Positions 41,458 through 48,041 of a DNA stretch of 62,662 nucleotides are shown piece by piece. Each line of letters starts with the position of its first letter. Position 1 is the stretch's first letter. The stretch covers positions 1 through 62,662 of the IMG/VR virus record IMGVR_UViG_3300032322_000475; one strand, written 5' to 3'. The notes below the pieces were generated by a model. It was not told the origin of the DNA. It did no database searches and was given only the letters and a program-made list of their open reading frames with translations. This DNA comes from a virus. The translations under genes were made by a program, and so were the position numbers.

Positions 41458-41754
41458 TCAGAAGGGGACGTCACTGTCATCAGCCGGTGGTTCTGGCATG
41501 GGCTTCGGTGGTGGTGTGGCAGCGTTGCCATCCTGCTTCTTCCAAGTGTTGATCTTGAGAGAGAAGTAGGTGCCGTACTGACCATCGTTCTGCCAGGCAT
41601 CCAGCTTGATAAGGATCTCATCCTCATCCGTTGCTTCCAGCAGACTCTTGAGATACTGACGCTCCAGTACCAAATCGCCGTACATATCTGGTGACTTGGG
41701 GTGAAGTTTCTTCTGGCTGTAATTCAACCTGCCGGTGTTAGGTTTGCTTGCCAT
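41458..41754 (-). CDS. SSB-like protein with acidic DDSDVPF tail
   Basis: ATG 41754 overlaps the ERF gene by 17 bases and gives 98 residues. A beta-rich core (ATDEDEILIKLDAWQNDG then YGTYFSLKINTWKK) suggests an OB-fold. The Pro-rich linker and the C-terminus PPADDSDVPF match the acidic tip by which bacterial SSB recruits partners. Next to ERF, it likely coats single strands for annealing. The family is not certain, but the tail is telling. Confidence 0.6.
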   Translation of the reverse strand: MASKPNTGRLNYSQKKLHPKSPDMYGDLVLERQYLKSLLEATDEDEILIKLDAWQNDGQYGTYFSLKINTWKKQDGNAATPPPKPMPEPPADDSDVPF

Positions 41755-42433
41755 CGGGGAATGCCTCCTTGTATGCGCCGAATGTTTGGAGCAACTCATT
41801 GTAGGCAGCGATGTCCTGCTGCTTGATAAGCTCGTAGATGTTGTTGTTCGTACGCCAGATGTCCATCACCTGCTGACGCGACTCTGCTGTGTCGAGCGCT
41901 GTAACTGAAGCCGCGACTACGACGGCAAGCCAGTCTTCAAAGTTCGTGTCAGGCTGTGCCGAGACCTTGAGCTGCCACTCGCTATCCTTGCCCGACACCT
42001 TTTTTGGCACCGCAGGCGCAGGCTTCGGCGCTGCTTTAGGAGCCGCTTGCGGCGGCGTAGTCTTTGCTGCTTCGGTTCCATCATCATCCTCCGGGGCAAT
42101 GCCGCAGGCTGCCATCAGTGAATACCGGCGGGCGTAGGTCAAGGCCGATCCGAATCCTTGTGCGTTGTGCTTGTCTGCCGGAACATACAGGGAACCAGAT
42201 GACATTTGCTCACCCGACTCGTGAATGAAGATGGTCTGAACGCAGATGCCGTTCTCGCGTTCTTCATTCAGTTGCATCAGGTAGATGCCATTGTTGTTGA
42301 GTGCATCAATCACTGCCTCCACGCAGGCCGACAGGTCAGCGTAGCGCGTACGGAAGTGTGGGTTATTGCTAGTCTTCAGCGCAGGTCCAAATTCTTTCTG
42401 CGCCTTGACGAGTGCGGAAGCGATGGCTTTCAT
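41738..42433 (-). CDS. erf: ERF-family single-strand annealing protein
   Basis: A 231-residue protein. The N-terminal domain has KAQKEFGPALKTSNNPHF, YADLSACVEAVIDALNNNG and GSALTYARRYSLMAACGI, the diagnostic ERF core. An Ala/Pro/Lys linker (res ~130-150) separates a helical C-terminal domain. It anneals homologous strands in phage recombination and may circularise the genome. It works with the PD-(D/E)XK nuclease and SSB-like protein in this operon. Start ATG has GGAG upstream. Confidence 0.85.
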   Translation of the reverse strand: MKAIASALVKAQKEFGPALKTSNNPHFRTRYADLSACVEAVIDALNNNGIYLMQLNEERENGICVQTIFIHESGEQMSSGSLYVPADKHNAQGFGSALTYARRYSLMAACGIAPEDDDGTEAAKTTPPQAAPKAAPKPAPAVPKKVSGKDSEWQLKVSAQPDTNFEDWLAVVVAASVTALDTAESRQQVMDIWRTNNNIYELIKQQDIAAYNELLQTFGAYKEAFPDGKQT

Positions 42434-42445
42434 TTGTTCTCCTTA

Positions 42446-42595
42446 TTAGCTGCAAGTGGTGGTGCATGAACCGCCATAGCAACACGTTGTGCAGAATGTG
42501 CAGCGACCGCGGTTGTCGCAGTAGTTGTGTGTGGTGCAGCTTGCCCAGACCATGCCAGCGGTGGTCAGCGCCCAGATAGCGATCAGGTATTTCAT
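42446..42595 (-). CDS. 49-residue cysteine-rich secreted peptide
   Basis: A short gene starting within the ATGA overlap with the nuclease stop (ATG 42595, TGA 42592). The product starts MKYLIAIWALTTAGMVWA, a clean signal peptide, and continues with a mature part of only ~31 residues holding eight or nine Cys (CTFCTTCCYGG, SCTTTCS). It ends at TAA 42446, just before the ERF ribosome site. Cleavage after VWA is likely, or lipid attachment at Cys20. Possibly a periplasmic disulfide-bonded or metal-binding peptide; function unknown. Confidence 0.6.
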   Translation of the reverse strand: MKYLIAIWALTTAGMVWASCTTHNYCDNRGRCTFCTTCCYGGSCTTTCS

Positions 42596-43467
42596 GGATT
42601 CTCCTTGCGGTAGTGTTTGTACTGCTCACAGAATGGGGAGACCTGACAAAAGCTTTCGCATCTTGTCCTGCCGCCCTGCCTTACCTCGACCTTATGGTCG
42701 GGAAACTTGGTTACTATCAAATGCTCTGCCTCTTCTGCCGTGGCGCAGACCTTCTTCGCACGGACGCCACCATCTTTCATGATGGCGTAGGTTGTCTGCT
42801 TCTCCCACATCTCTTCCGGCGTACACGCTGGCATGGTGCCGCTGACTGCCGAGAAGTTAGCTTCGTTGTGCAGGGCTAGTCTGTCGCGCACGAACTGCTC
42901 GCGTGTCTCGAAGTCCCACAGCGGGATGTCGATGGTGACGATAGGTGCTTGCGGGTAACTGTCTTTGATGGCCGCTTCTCTGCGGCTCCAATCACGCACG
43001 ATGCCGATGATCCGCAGGCCAGTGACAGGCGTACTCTTCACGCGCTCGACTAGCCATGCGTACAGGTTGAGCTGATCTACCCACTCTGTCTTCTCTTGCT
43101 GTACTACCCAGGCGCTGGTGACTTTGTAATCGCTGATGATGACGCTGCCGTCAGCCTGGAATTCTTGCAGGTCAATAGCACCAGAGATGCGCCAGCTATT
43201 GAACTGTGTGAACAGCCGCTCTTCGACGATATGATTGTCGTCTTTGCCGTGCTGAAGAATGTTGTGGCAGGCGGATCCGAACAGGGACCACACTTGGTCG
43301 GCTGCGTCTACTTCGATCTCGTCGGCATGACGGCGTCGCAGTTGCACTAGCTGCGGTGGAGATAGGATCTCTGTCACGCTGATCTCGCTATCGCCGCGGC
43401 TATAAGTAGGCCGCGTGATAACGTTGACGAAGGTCTGTGGCAAGTTGTGCTTATTGGTTAGTTTCAT
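42592..43467 (-). CDS. RecB/Cas4-like PD-(D/E)XK nuclease with Fe-S cysteines
   Basis: A 291-residue protein, first gene of the leftward arm, with AGGAGG upstream of ATG. Catalytic pattern: His68 (GSACHNI), Asp99 (ISGAIDL), Asp113 and Lys115 (ISDYKVTSAW), i.e. H-D-D-x-K. Four cysteines, one in MPACTPEE and three in RCESFCQVSPFC, make a likely [4Fe-4S] site as in Cas4 and AddB. It would resect double-strand ends 5' to 3' and supply substrate for ERF. No other Cas proteins are nearby, so this is a recombination exonuclease. Confidence 0.75.
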   Translation of the reverse strand: MKLTNKHNLPQTFVNVITRPTYSRGDSEISVTEILSPPQLVQLRRRHADEIEVDAADQVWSLFGSACHNILQHGKDDNHIVEERLFTQFNSWRISGAIDLQEFQADGSVIISDYKVTSAWVVQQEKTEWVDQLNLYAWLVERVKSTPVTGLRIIGIVRDWSRREAAIKDSYPQAPIVTIDIPLWDFETREQFVRDRLALHNEANFSAVSGTMPACTPEEMWEKQTTYAIMKDGGVRAKKVCATAEEAEHLIVTKFPDHKVEVRQGGRTRCESFCQVSPFCEQYKHYRKENP

Positions 43468-43482
43468 TTTTTGTCCTCCTGC

Positions 43483-43506
43483 CCTAGACTGTAGTCCTAG
43501 ATGTAG
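43483..43506. promoter_or_regulatory. tandem operator copies at leftward promoter
   Basis: CCTAGACTGTAG (43483-43494) is followed without gap by TCCTAGATGTAG (43495-43506). The second is identical in 12 bases to the element at the rightward promoter (44164). The CTA..AT.TAG form is partly palindromic. Position over -10 and spacer implies repression. A Cro-like protein from 41247 is the likely binder (inference). Confidence 0.6.
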
Positions 43507-43516
43507 GCCATGTCAA
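43488..43516 (-). promoter_or_regulatory. leftward early promoter
   Basis: On the minus strand a perfect -35 TTGACA (43516-43511), a 17-base spacer and -10 TACAGT (43493-43488) precede the nuclease gene, with a short leader to AGGAGG and ATG 43467. Two copies of the CCTAGA-TGTAG element overlap the spacer and the -10. Well placed to drive the whole leftward arm. Confidence 0.75.
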
Positions 43517-43559
43517 TAGGTTTATGCAGACAGGAACCATGTGTTGCCAAGCTGGTCAA

Positions 43560-43575
43560 GTGTAAACGTTTACGC
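43560..43575. promoter_or_regulatory. near-palindromic GTGTAAACGTTTACGC site
   Basis: One mismatch from the perfect 16-bp palindrome GTGTAAACGTTTACAC found at 54903 before the LexA-like gene. The two noncoding occurrences suggest a shared regulator acting both at the central control region and at the packaging region. Confidence 0.5.
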
Positions 43576-43662
43576 ACTCAAATTGATAACATTGCAGGGC
43601 TGGCTGGGAGGTGGTATTGTTTCACCACTTTCTTCGCGGAAGTGATTGGCAAGCTGTTGTTG

Positions 43663-43694
43663 ACCCCGGTACCTCCCCTTCCGGGGTTTTTTTT
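43663..43694 (+). terminator. intrinsic terminator, rightward
   Basis: ACCCCGG (43663-43669) pairs with CCGGGGT (43681-43687) around an 11-base loop, followed by a run of eight T. The T-run is only on the plus strand side, so it acts on rightward RNA. No protein gene reads into it from the left. Confidence 0.85.
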
Positions 43695-43697
43695 CTG

Positions 43698-43726
43698 TTG
43701 CAAACAATATCGTCCTGTCCTACACT
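43698..43726 (+). promoter_or_regulatory. candidate promoter of a small RNA
   Basis: TTGCAA (43698-43703), exactly 17 bases, then TACACT (43721-43726). Both boxes are good sigma70 matches. Transcription would begin at about 43733 and meet the terminator ending at 43833, with no open frame between. Confidence 0.5.
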
Positions 43727-43732
43727 GTGCGC

Positions 43733-43833
43733 GTCACTGTGACGGCAGAGACAAAACTGAAGCCCTCAAGCTTTGGTTCTCACCCTTCGGGGAACGTGCC
43801 GTCACACGGAGAACCAAGCCTTGAGGGTTTTTT
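43733..43833 (+). ncRNA. candidate ~100-nt small RNA
   Basis: The segment between the promoter at 43698 and the long terminator hairpin contains no convincing reading frame. It begins with a small hairpin, CGTCACTGTGACG (about 43732-43744), then an A-rich single-stranded piece, then the long stem 43763-43827. The size and modular form resemble bacterial and phage regulatory RNAs. No protein evidence exists; the start site is inferred from promoter boxes. Confidence 0.4.
43763..43833 (+). terminator. long-stem intrinsic terminator
   Basis: The 19-base arms CCCTCAAGCTTTGGTTCTC (43763-43781) and GAGAACCAAGCCTTGAGGG (43809-43827) pair with only a small internal mismatch. A nested CCC-TTCG-GGG hairpin lies in the loop, and six T follow (43828-43833). 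It acts rightward, after the candidate small RNA. Confidence 0.8.
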
Positions 43834-44138
43834 CATTTCCGGCTAGTGACCGCACCGACCGCGTAGCAGAGAGCCTGCATGGGCTGCCGTCGAGAATACA
43901 CTGGCCGAGGTCTCACCCGCCTGCGAGCCACGCCACCTGTCAGCGAGGGATGGCACAAGAGGGGGAAGCCAGTGGTGATAGACATCTTCCCCATCGAGAT
44001 AATCGCTGCCTTCTGGGATTGCTAGGATCAGCTCATCATTGCTGGTCTGGGCAGGGAGGATAACCCCGAGTGTGCTCCGCAAGGAGGGGGGCTATCACCC
44101 ATGGGGAACCTAAACGCTGATCACACAATAGATGCGTG
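43834..44138. other. control-region stretch with no supported gene
   Basis: About 300 bases between the second terminator and the rightward promoter. A minus-strand frame (43843-44082) and a plus-strand frame exist, but neither has a ribosome site or a recognisable protein pattern. I see several GC-rich inverted segments but no tRNA shape. Confidence 0.5.
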
Positions 44139-44167
44139 TTGACAAGAACCATGTGTGGTATTATCCT
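44139..44167 (+). promoter_or_regulatory. rightward early promoter
   Basis: Perfect -35 TTGACA (44139-44144), 17-base spacer, -10 TATCCT (44162-44167). It lies 43 bases before ATG 44210. The spacer shares GAACCATGTGT with a stretch behind the leftward promoter (43533-43543), hinting at common origin. An operator copy overlaps the -10. Confidence 0.75.
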
Positions 44168-44199
44168 AGATGTAGTGGTACAGTATTCACTAGATATAG
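44164..44199. promoter_or_regulatory. operator copies at rightward promoter
   Basis: TCCTAGATGTAG (44164-44175) overlaps the -10 box and CACTAGATATAG (44188-44199) lies just downstream of the likely start point, right before the ribosome site. The first is a 12-base exact match to 43495-43506. Four related copies at two divergent promoters form a probable genetic switch. Confidence 0.6.
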
Positions 44200-44209
44200 G
44201 GAGGTTGAG

Positions 44210-44443
44210 ATGACGGATGGGGATGTGATTCGGTTGTTTCACAAGGCTAATCGCTGGGATGTGCGCGGGTTGAAAACCTTTATGCACGACCTGCAACAGT
44301 TTGCTGTGGCAGTACAGGAGGAAGAGCGGGAGCGGGCGGCGATGATCTGTCACGCCTGCAAGGATATGGAATATGCCAGCGAGGAGATTGCTCGCCGGAT
44401 CATTGGTCAAGCACAAGGAGGAAAAGATGGAAGCAATATTTGA
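44210..44443 (+). CDS. first rightward early gene, 77 residues, unknown
   Basis: ATG 44210 follows GGGAGG at ideal distance and lies just after the promoter; an in-frame upstream ATG at 44132 lies before the promoter and is not used. The product is MTDGDVIRLFHKANRWDVRG... with a helical middle and RERAAMICHACKDMEYASEE near the end, a motif frequent in small phage proteins. Its tail overlaps the next gene. Function unknown; first in the operon, so made early. Confidence 0.6.
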   Translation: MTDGDVIRLFHKANRWDVRGLKTFMHDLQQFAVAVQEEERERAAMICHACKDMEYASEEIARRIIGQAQGGKDGSNI

Positions 44444-44822
44444 AAAGATGTTGAAGGTCACGCTGTCGAACCTTCGGCAGCTAGAAGCCAAGGGGTACAT
44501 CGAATACAAGGTCATCCATGGCAAGGAAGAGCATGGCAACCTAGTTGTAGGCATTCCAAAAGTGAAGCGAGCTTCCCCGCTGAATTTACCGAGGGGGGAT
44601 ATGCGCGAGTACGTCTTGCCGTGGGTTGTCAACATGCAGCCCGGTGACTTGGTTGAAATCCCTTACGGCCAGTATCCGCCCGAGAATGTCAGAGCCAACG
44701 CTGGCGCGTGGGCTTCTGGCAAGTGGGGCAGTGGCACTTACACATCAACGATTAACCGCAAGTCAGGGTTCGTAGAGCTGTACAGGTATCCGCTCGAAGA
44801 GCTACAGGAAAGAACATCATGA
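44427..44822 (+). CDS. early protein of 131 residues, unknown
   Basis: ATG 44427 with AAGGAGG upstream. The product begins MEAIFEKMLKVTLSNLRQLE, a helical part, then a beta-rich half with GDLVEIPYGQYPPENVRAN and GSGTYTSTINRKSGFVELYR. The C-terminal region looks like a small beta-barrel. It overlaps the fucosyltransferase-like gene by four bases. No known family recognised. Confidence 0.5.
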   Translation: MEAIFEKMLKVTLSNLRQLEAKGYIEYKVIHGKEEHGNLVVGIPKVKRASPLNLPRGDMREYVLPWVVNMQPGDLVEIPYGQYPPENVRANAGAWASGKWGSGTYTSTINRKSGFVELYRYPLEELQERTS

Positions 44823-45940
44823 TCCAATTCCACAGATACCGGCTGCCGCATGAGCCGACAGACTTCGGCATGGATGTCAGTTCGTTAGTCCAGTCGATGA
44901 CGCGCGGCCTTGCTACGCAGCCGTTGGCAGGCATAGATCAGGTGCTGGAGATGGGCAGGAAGTATGGTCCACGCGACAGGCTGGCTGCTATTGCTGCACG
45001 CATGGCGTTCTGGGGTTGCTTCGAGTGGGATGAGATTGACTTCATGTTGCCAGGCGCTTTGCCAGCAAACTTCCTGCTGAAGCAAGAGATCGTCGGCTGC
45101 ATGGGGTTCGAGCGTGCCAACCGACGGTATTTCATTGAGGAGGATGCGTATTACCTATACACCGGCTTTGCCCGTGAATGTATAACACCCGGTGGCAGGG
45201 CTTTCCACGGCCATGTCAGCTATCAGCCACGCAACAGCGGCCTGTTCTCCATCATAGAGAACATCGTTGCCGCGGCCATCGATGCCGAGTTAAAGGGCTA
45301 TCGACTGCGGGTCGATCTGTCCGGCAACTGGTGGTCGTATGACGAGCCGTTCGAGGAAATCTTTGCCGATGTCTTTGAGTTCACCAAAGGCGACGTGCCA
45401 ATGCTTCGGTTTGAGGATATGCGGGATCGGATGCTGCACCCATCATCGGAAGTGGCAAGCGAGATTGCCTGCCTGAAAGAAGGCTGGTACATGGAAATTA
45501 ACTTTGCCATCAACCAGTACGTTGACACGGGCTACTCTGCCGAGCCAGATGTCGGCACGATCTTCATGCGTGGTGGGGACAAGCTGCAAACGGAAACGAT
45601 CATGCCGCCTGCTGGCCTGATATGGCGGGAGCTTAACTGGATGAGCCGGTTCGTGCGGCGCAGGCACCTGCTGTCAGATGATCCGACCATCGGCAACATG
45701 ATCTCAAGCGGCGACCCGACCGTAATAGATCGGTCAGACCAACTCGAGGGCGGGTATCATCATCTGCCCAACCGCAAGCTGTCCTGTATCCCCATCCTCC
45801 AGAACTATCTGGCGATGACCGAGGCCAAGGTCAACTTCTCCTGCCCGTCTGCCAACCTGGTTAACGCGGCGCAGTGGAGTCGGGGCGATACAGACAACAT
45901 GAGCCTTGCCAACCCTGTGTACAGGTACTTGCTGATATGA
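44819..45940 (+). CDS. NodZ / O-fucosyltransferase-like glycosyltransferase (putative)
   Basis: A 373-residue protein. GLFSIIENIVAAAIDAELKG and RVDLSGNWWSYDEPF (res ~141-178), then TIFMRGGDKLQTET (Arg251, Asp254, Lys255) and LLSDDPTIG (~284-292). The R-x-G-D-K plus later (S/T)DD is the nucleotide-binding arrangement of the NodZ / alpha-1,6-fucosyltransferase superfamily. Its early rightward location, apart from the main glycan cassette, is odd. Could glycosylate a host component early in infection. Moderate certainty. Confidence 0.45.
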   Translation: MIQFHRYRLPHEPTDFGMDVSSLVQSMTRGLATQPLAGIDQVLEMGRKYGPRDRLAAIAARMAFWGCFEWDEIDFMLPGALPANFLLKQEIVGCMGFERANRRYFIEEDAYYLYTGFARECITPGGRAFHGHVSYQPRNSGLFSIIENIVAAAIDAELKGYRLRVDLSGNWWSYDEPFEEIFADVFEFTKGDVPMLRFEDMRDRMLHPSSEVASEIACLKEGWYMEINFAINQYVDTGYSAEPDVGTIFMRGGDKLQTETIMPPAGLIWRELNWMSRFVRRRHLLSDDPTIGNMISSGDPTVIDRSDQLEGGYHHLPNRKLSCIPILQNYLAMTEAKVNFSCPSANLVNAAQWSRGDTDNMSLANPVYRYLLI

Positions 45941-46053
45941 CAGATTGGACCATGCACATACCGCTAGCGGCGGGCGTACTAATCGGGATGGGATTGATGT
46001 TGTTAATCGCATTGGTCGCATTGATAGCTTTTTTCTGGGGAGATTGGGAATGA
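45937..46053 (+). CDS. 38-residue single-TM peptide
   Basis: ATG 45937 overlaps the upstream stop (ATGA), and its TGA 46051-46053 overlaps the ATG of the ParB-like gene. The product is MTDWTMHIPL then a long hydrophobic helix (AAGVLIGMGLMLLIALVALI) and the tail AFFWGDWE. Perfect coupling on both sides argues that it is real. Could be a tiny inner-membrane effector; function unknown. Confidence 0.6.
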   Translation: MTDWTMHIPLAAGVLIGMGLMLLIALVALIAFFWGDWE

Positions 46054-46838
46054 ATTTAAGTTTAGAAAAGATCCGCCTTGATGGCGGCACGCAGTCACGG
46101 GTCAAGATCGACGACAACCTAGTCGCCGAGTACGCGGAGATGATGCAGGCGGGTGTCGAATTTCCGCCAGTTGTAGTGTTTTACGACGGTACTGACTACT
46201 GGCTTTCCGACGGTTTCCACCGATACCTAGCACGCAAGCGGATCAAAGCGCCGGGTATCAAGACTGATCAGCGCGACGGCACGGTGCGTGACGCAATCCT
46301 GTTTGGCATTAGCGCCAACAACAATCACGGCAAGCGGCCAACCAATGAGGATAAACGCAAGGGTGTGATCACTATCCTGACAGATATTGAGTGGCAGGAT
46401 ATGTCTGATCGACAGATCGCTCTGATTTGCGGCGTGTCCCACACCTACATTGGACAGTTACGCAAAGAGCTGAAGGGTGGCAACGTTTACACTAAGCAAA
46501 AGCCGAGCCAGCCCAAGCAGCAGAAGCCTGCCGATCCGGTGGCCGAGTTTGACGAGCGTGAGCTACAGCGCGAGACCATGCAAGCGGCGGTGGATCAGTT
46601 GCGCGAAGAGAACGAGGAGTTGCAGGACAAGCTGGCTGTTGCGATGGCGGCAAGTACAGACGACATACAGAAAGAGAAAGCCGAGTCAATCATCAAAGAC
46701 CTTCGTTCGCAGATCAGGGTGTTGGAAATAGAACTGAAGGCTGTGAAGAGTAGCCGTGATCAGTTTCAGGCAGAGAACGCGCAGCTCATGAAGCAGGTTG
46801 CCATGCTCCAGAAGAAGCTGAAGAAGATTGAGGGATGA
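46050..46838 (+). CDS. ParB-like (ParB/Srx fold) protein with HTH and coiled coil
   Basis: ATG 46050 gives 262 residues. N-terminal ParB/Srx-type region: FPPVVVFYDGTDYWLSDGFH with Gly55-Phe-His57-Arg58 as the nucleotide-binding motif. The central HTH is MSDRQIALICGVSHTYIGQL. The C-terminal ~95 residues are a coiled coil (REENEELQDKLAVAMAA...). Such genes often stand next to DNA methylases in phages, as here (overlap of 4 bases). Likely a CTP- or DNA-dependent regulator or nuclease. No ParA partner is visible. Confidence 0.7.
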   Translation: MNLSLEKIRLDGGTQSRVKIDDNLVAEYAEMMQAGVEFPPVVVFYDGTDYWLSDGFHRYLARKRIKAPGIKTDQRDGTVRDAILFGISANNNHGKRPTNEDKRKGVITILTDIEWQDMSDRQIALICGVSHTYIGQLRKELKGGNVYTKQKPSQPKQQKPADPVAEFDERELQRETMQAAVDQLREENEELQDKLAVAMAASTDDIQKEKAESIIKDLRSQIRVLEIELKAVKSSRDQFQAENAQLMKQVAMLQKKLKKIEG

Positions 46839-48022
46839 GATACCTGTCGGTATGCTCCGGCATCGAGGCTGCAACGGTAGCGTGGCACCCACTTGGCTGG
46901 CAGCCGGTGGGCTTCTCCGAGATCGAAGCCTTTCCCTCGGCTGTACTTGCGCATCATTACCCGGACGTGCGCAACTACGGTGACATGACTAAGTATAAGG
47001 AGTGGGATCTTGAATCAATTGACCTTCTGGTCGGTGGAACCCCTTGCCAATCTTTTTCCGTTGCCGGACTCCGGCGTGGACTCGAAGACCCCCGAGGGAA
47101 CCTTGCCCTCACCTATGTCGGAATTCTTGACAGGCTTAGACCCCAGTGGTGCGTATGGGAAAACGTGCCGGGTGTCCTTAGTTCAAACGGTGGACGGGAC
47201 TTTGGTTCCTTCCTTGGGGCGTTGGCAGAACTCGGGTATGGGTTCGCATACAGAGTGCTTGACGCTCAGTACTTCGGAGTGGCCCAGCGACGCCGCCGTG
47301 TGTTCGTTGTCGGATACCTTGGAGACTGGCGACCTGCCGCCGAGGTTCTTTTTGAGCGCGAAAGCGTGCGCGGGGATCCTGCGCCGAGCAGAGAAGCGCG
47401 GCAAGAAATTGCCGGAACTCTTAAGGGCGGCTCTGGCAGCCGTGGCTACCCAGACCCCAGCGACGGAAACGGTGGAATGCTGACGCTTCACCAGCCTTAC
47501 CCAGTTGCCAACTGTCTGACACAGCGAATGCACAAGGGCATCAACACCACGCTTGATGAAGGACAGACACCTATCTTGCAGGCAATACCTATTCATGACC
47601 AAGCCACAAGATTTGCAGGTAAGCGTGGACACAATCAAGACGGCAAAGGTAATGGGTTGGGCGTGGGTAGGCCGGGAGATCCTGCGCCTACGCTTACCAA
47701 GGGCGACAAGCACGCTGTAGCGCTGCCGATGGCTCCGACTTTGACCGCCACCAACGATCCTAGCCGTAGTCCGCAGTCAACAGAAATCACTAATCAGGTG
47801 GCTGCCGTACACGCTGCAAGCATGGCCGTACGTCGATTGACTCCGGTGGAATGTGAGAGGCTGCAAGGATTCCCAGATAACTACACCAACATACCGTGGC
47901 GCAAGGCAATAGATTCTCCTGATGGTCCACGCTACAAAGCATTAGGAAATTCAATGGCTGTGCCGGTGATGAAATGGATCGGTGAAAGATTAGAATTACA
48001 GATGCCCAAGCCAGCGGGCTAG
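46835..48022 (+). CDS. DNA cytosine-5 methyltransferase
   Basis: A 395-residue enzyme with full motif set: SAM site VCSGIEAA (res 6-13), catalytic GGTPCQSFSVAG with Cys71, VWENVPG, GVAQRRRRVF, and C-terminal VECERLQGFPDNYT and YKALGNSMAVPV. The target recognition region is ~200-330, with a Gly/Pro-rich stretch. No partner restriction enzyme is seen, so this is an orphan methylase that protects phage DNA or regulates genes. Overlaps the ParB-like gene stop by four bases. Confidence 0.9.
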   Translation: MRYLSVCSGIEAATVAWHPLGWQPVGFSEIEAFPSAVLAHHYPDVRNYGDMTKYKEWDLESIDLLVGGTPCQSFSVAGLRRGLEDPRGNLALTYVGILDRLRPQWCVWENVPGVLSSNGGRDFGSFLGALAELGYGFAYRVLDAQYFGVAQRRRRVFVVGYLGDWRPAAEVLFERESVRGDPAPSREARQEIAGTLKGGSGSRGYPDPSDGNGGMLTLHQPYPVANCLTQRMHKGINTTLDEGQTPILQAIPIHDQATRFAGKRGHNQDGKGNGLGVGRPGDPAPTLTKGDKHAVALPMAPTLTATNDPSRSPQSTEITNQVAAVHAASMAVRRLTPVECERLQGFPDNYTNIPWRKAIDSPDGPRYKALGNSMAVPVMKWIGERLELQMPKPAG

Positions 48023-48041
48023 TGCTGGCAGCGAAGGGGAA

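Noticed and set aside
42592-43467. Cas4 of a CRISPR system
   Set aside because: The Fe-S PD-(D/E)XK fold fits, but there are no cas genes and no repeat-spacer array, and ERF is in the same operon.
43773-44063. Plus-strand frame of 96 residues in the control region
   Set aside because: It begins inside the terminator hairpin, has Arg/His/Ser-rich random composition and no ribosome site.
43843-44082. Minus-strand frame of 79 residues in the control region
   Set aside because: No ribosome site, TTG start, Pro/Ser/Gly-rich sequence without pattern; it ends near the long terminator hairpin.
46477-46492. Partial match GTGGCAACGTTTACAC to the 16-bp palindrome
   Set aside because: Inside the ParB-like coding region, only half is symmetric, and AACGTTTAC is common in coding sequence of this phage.
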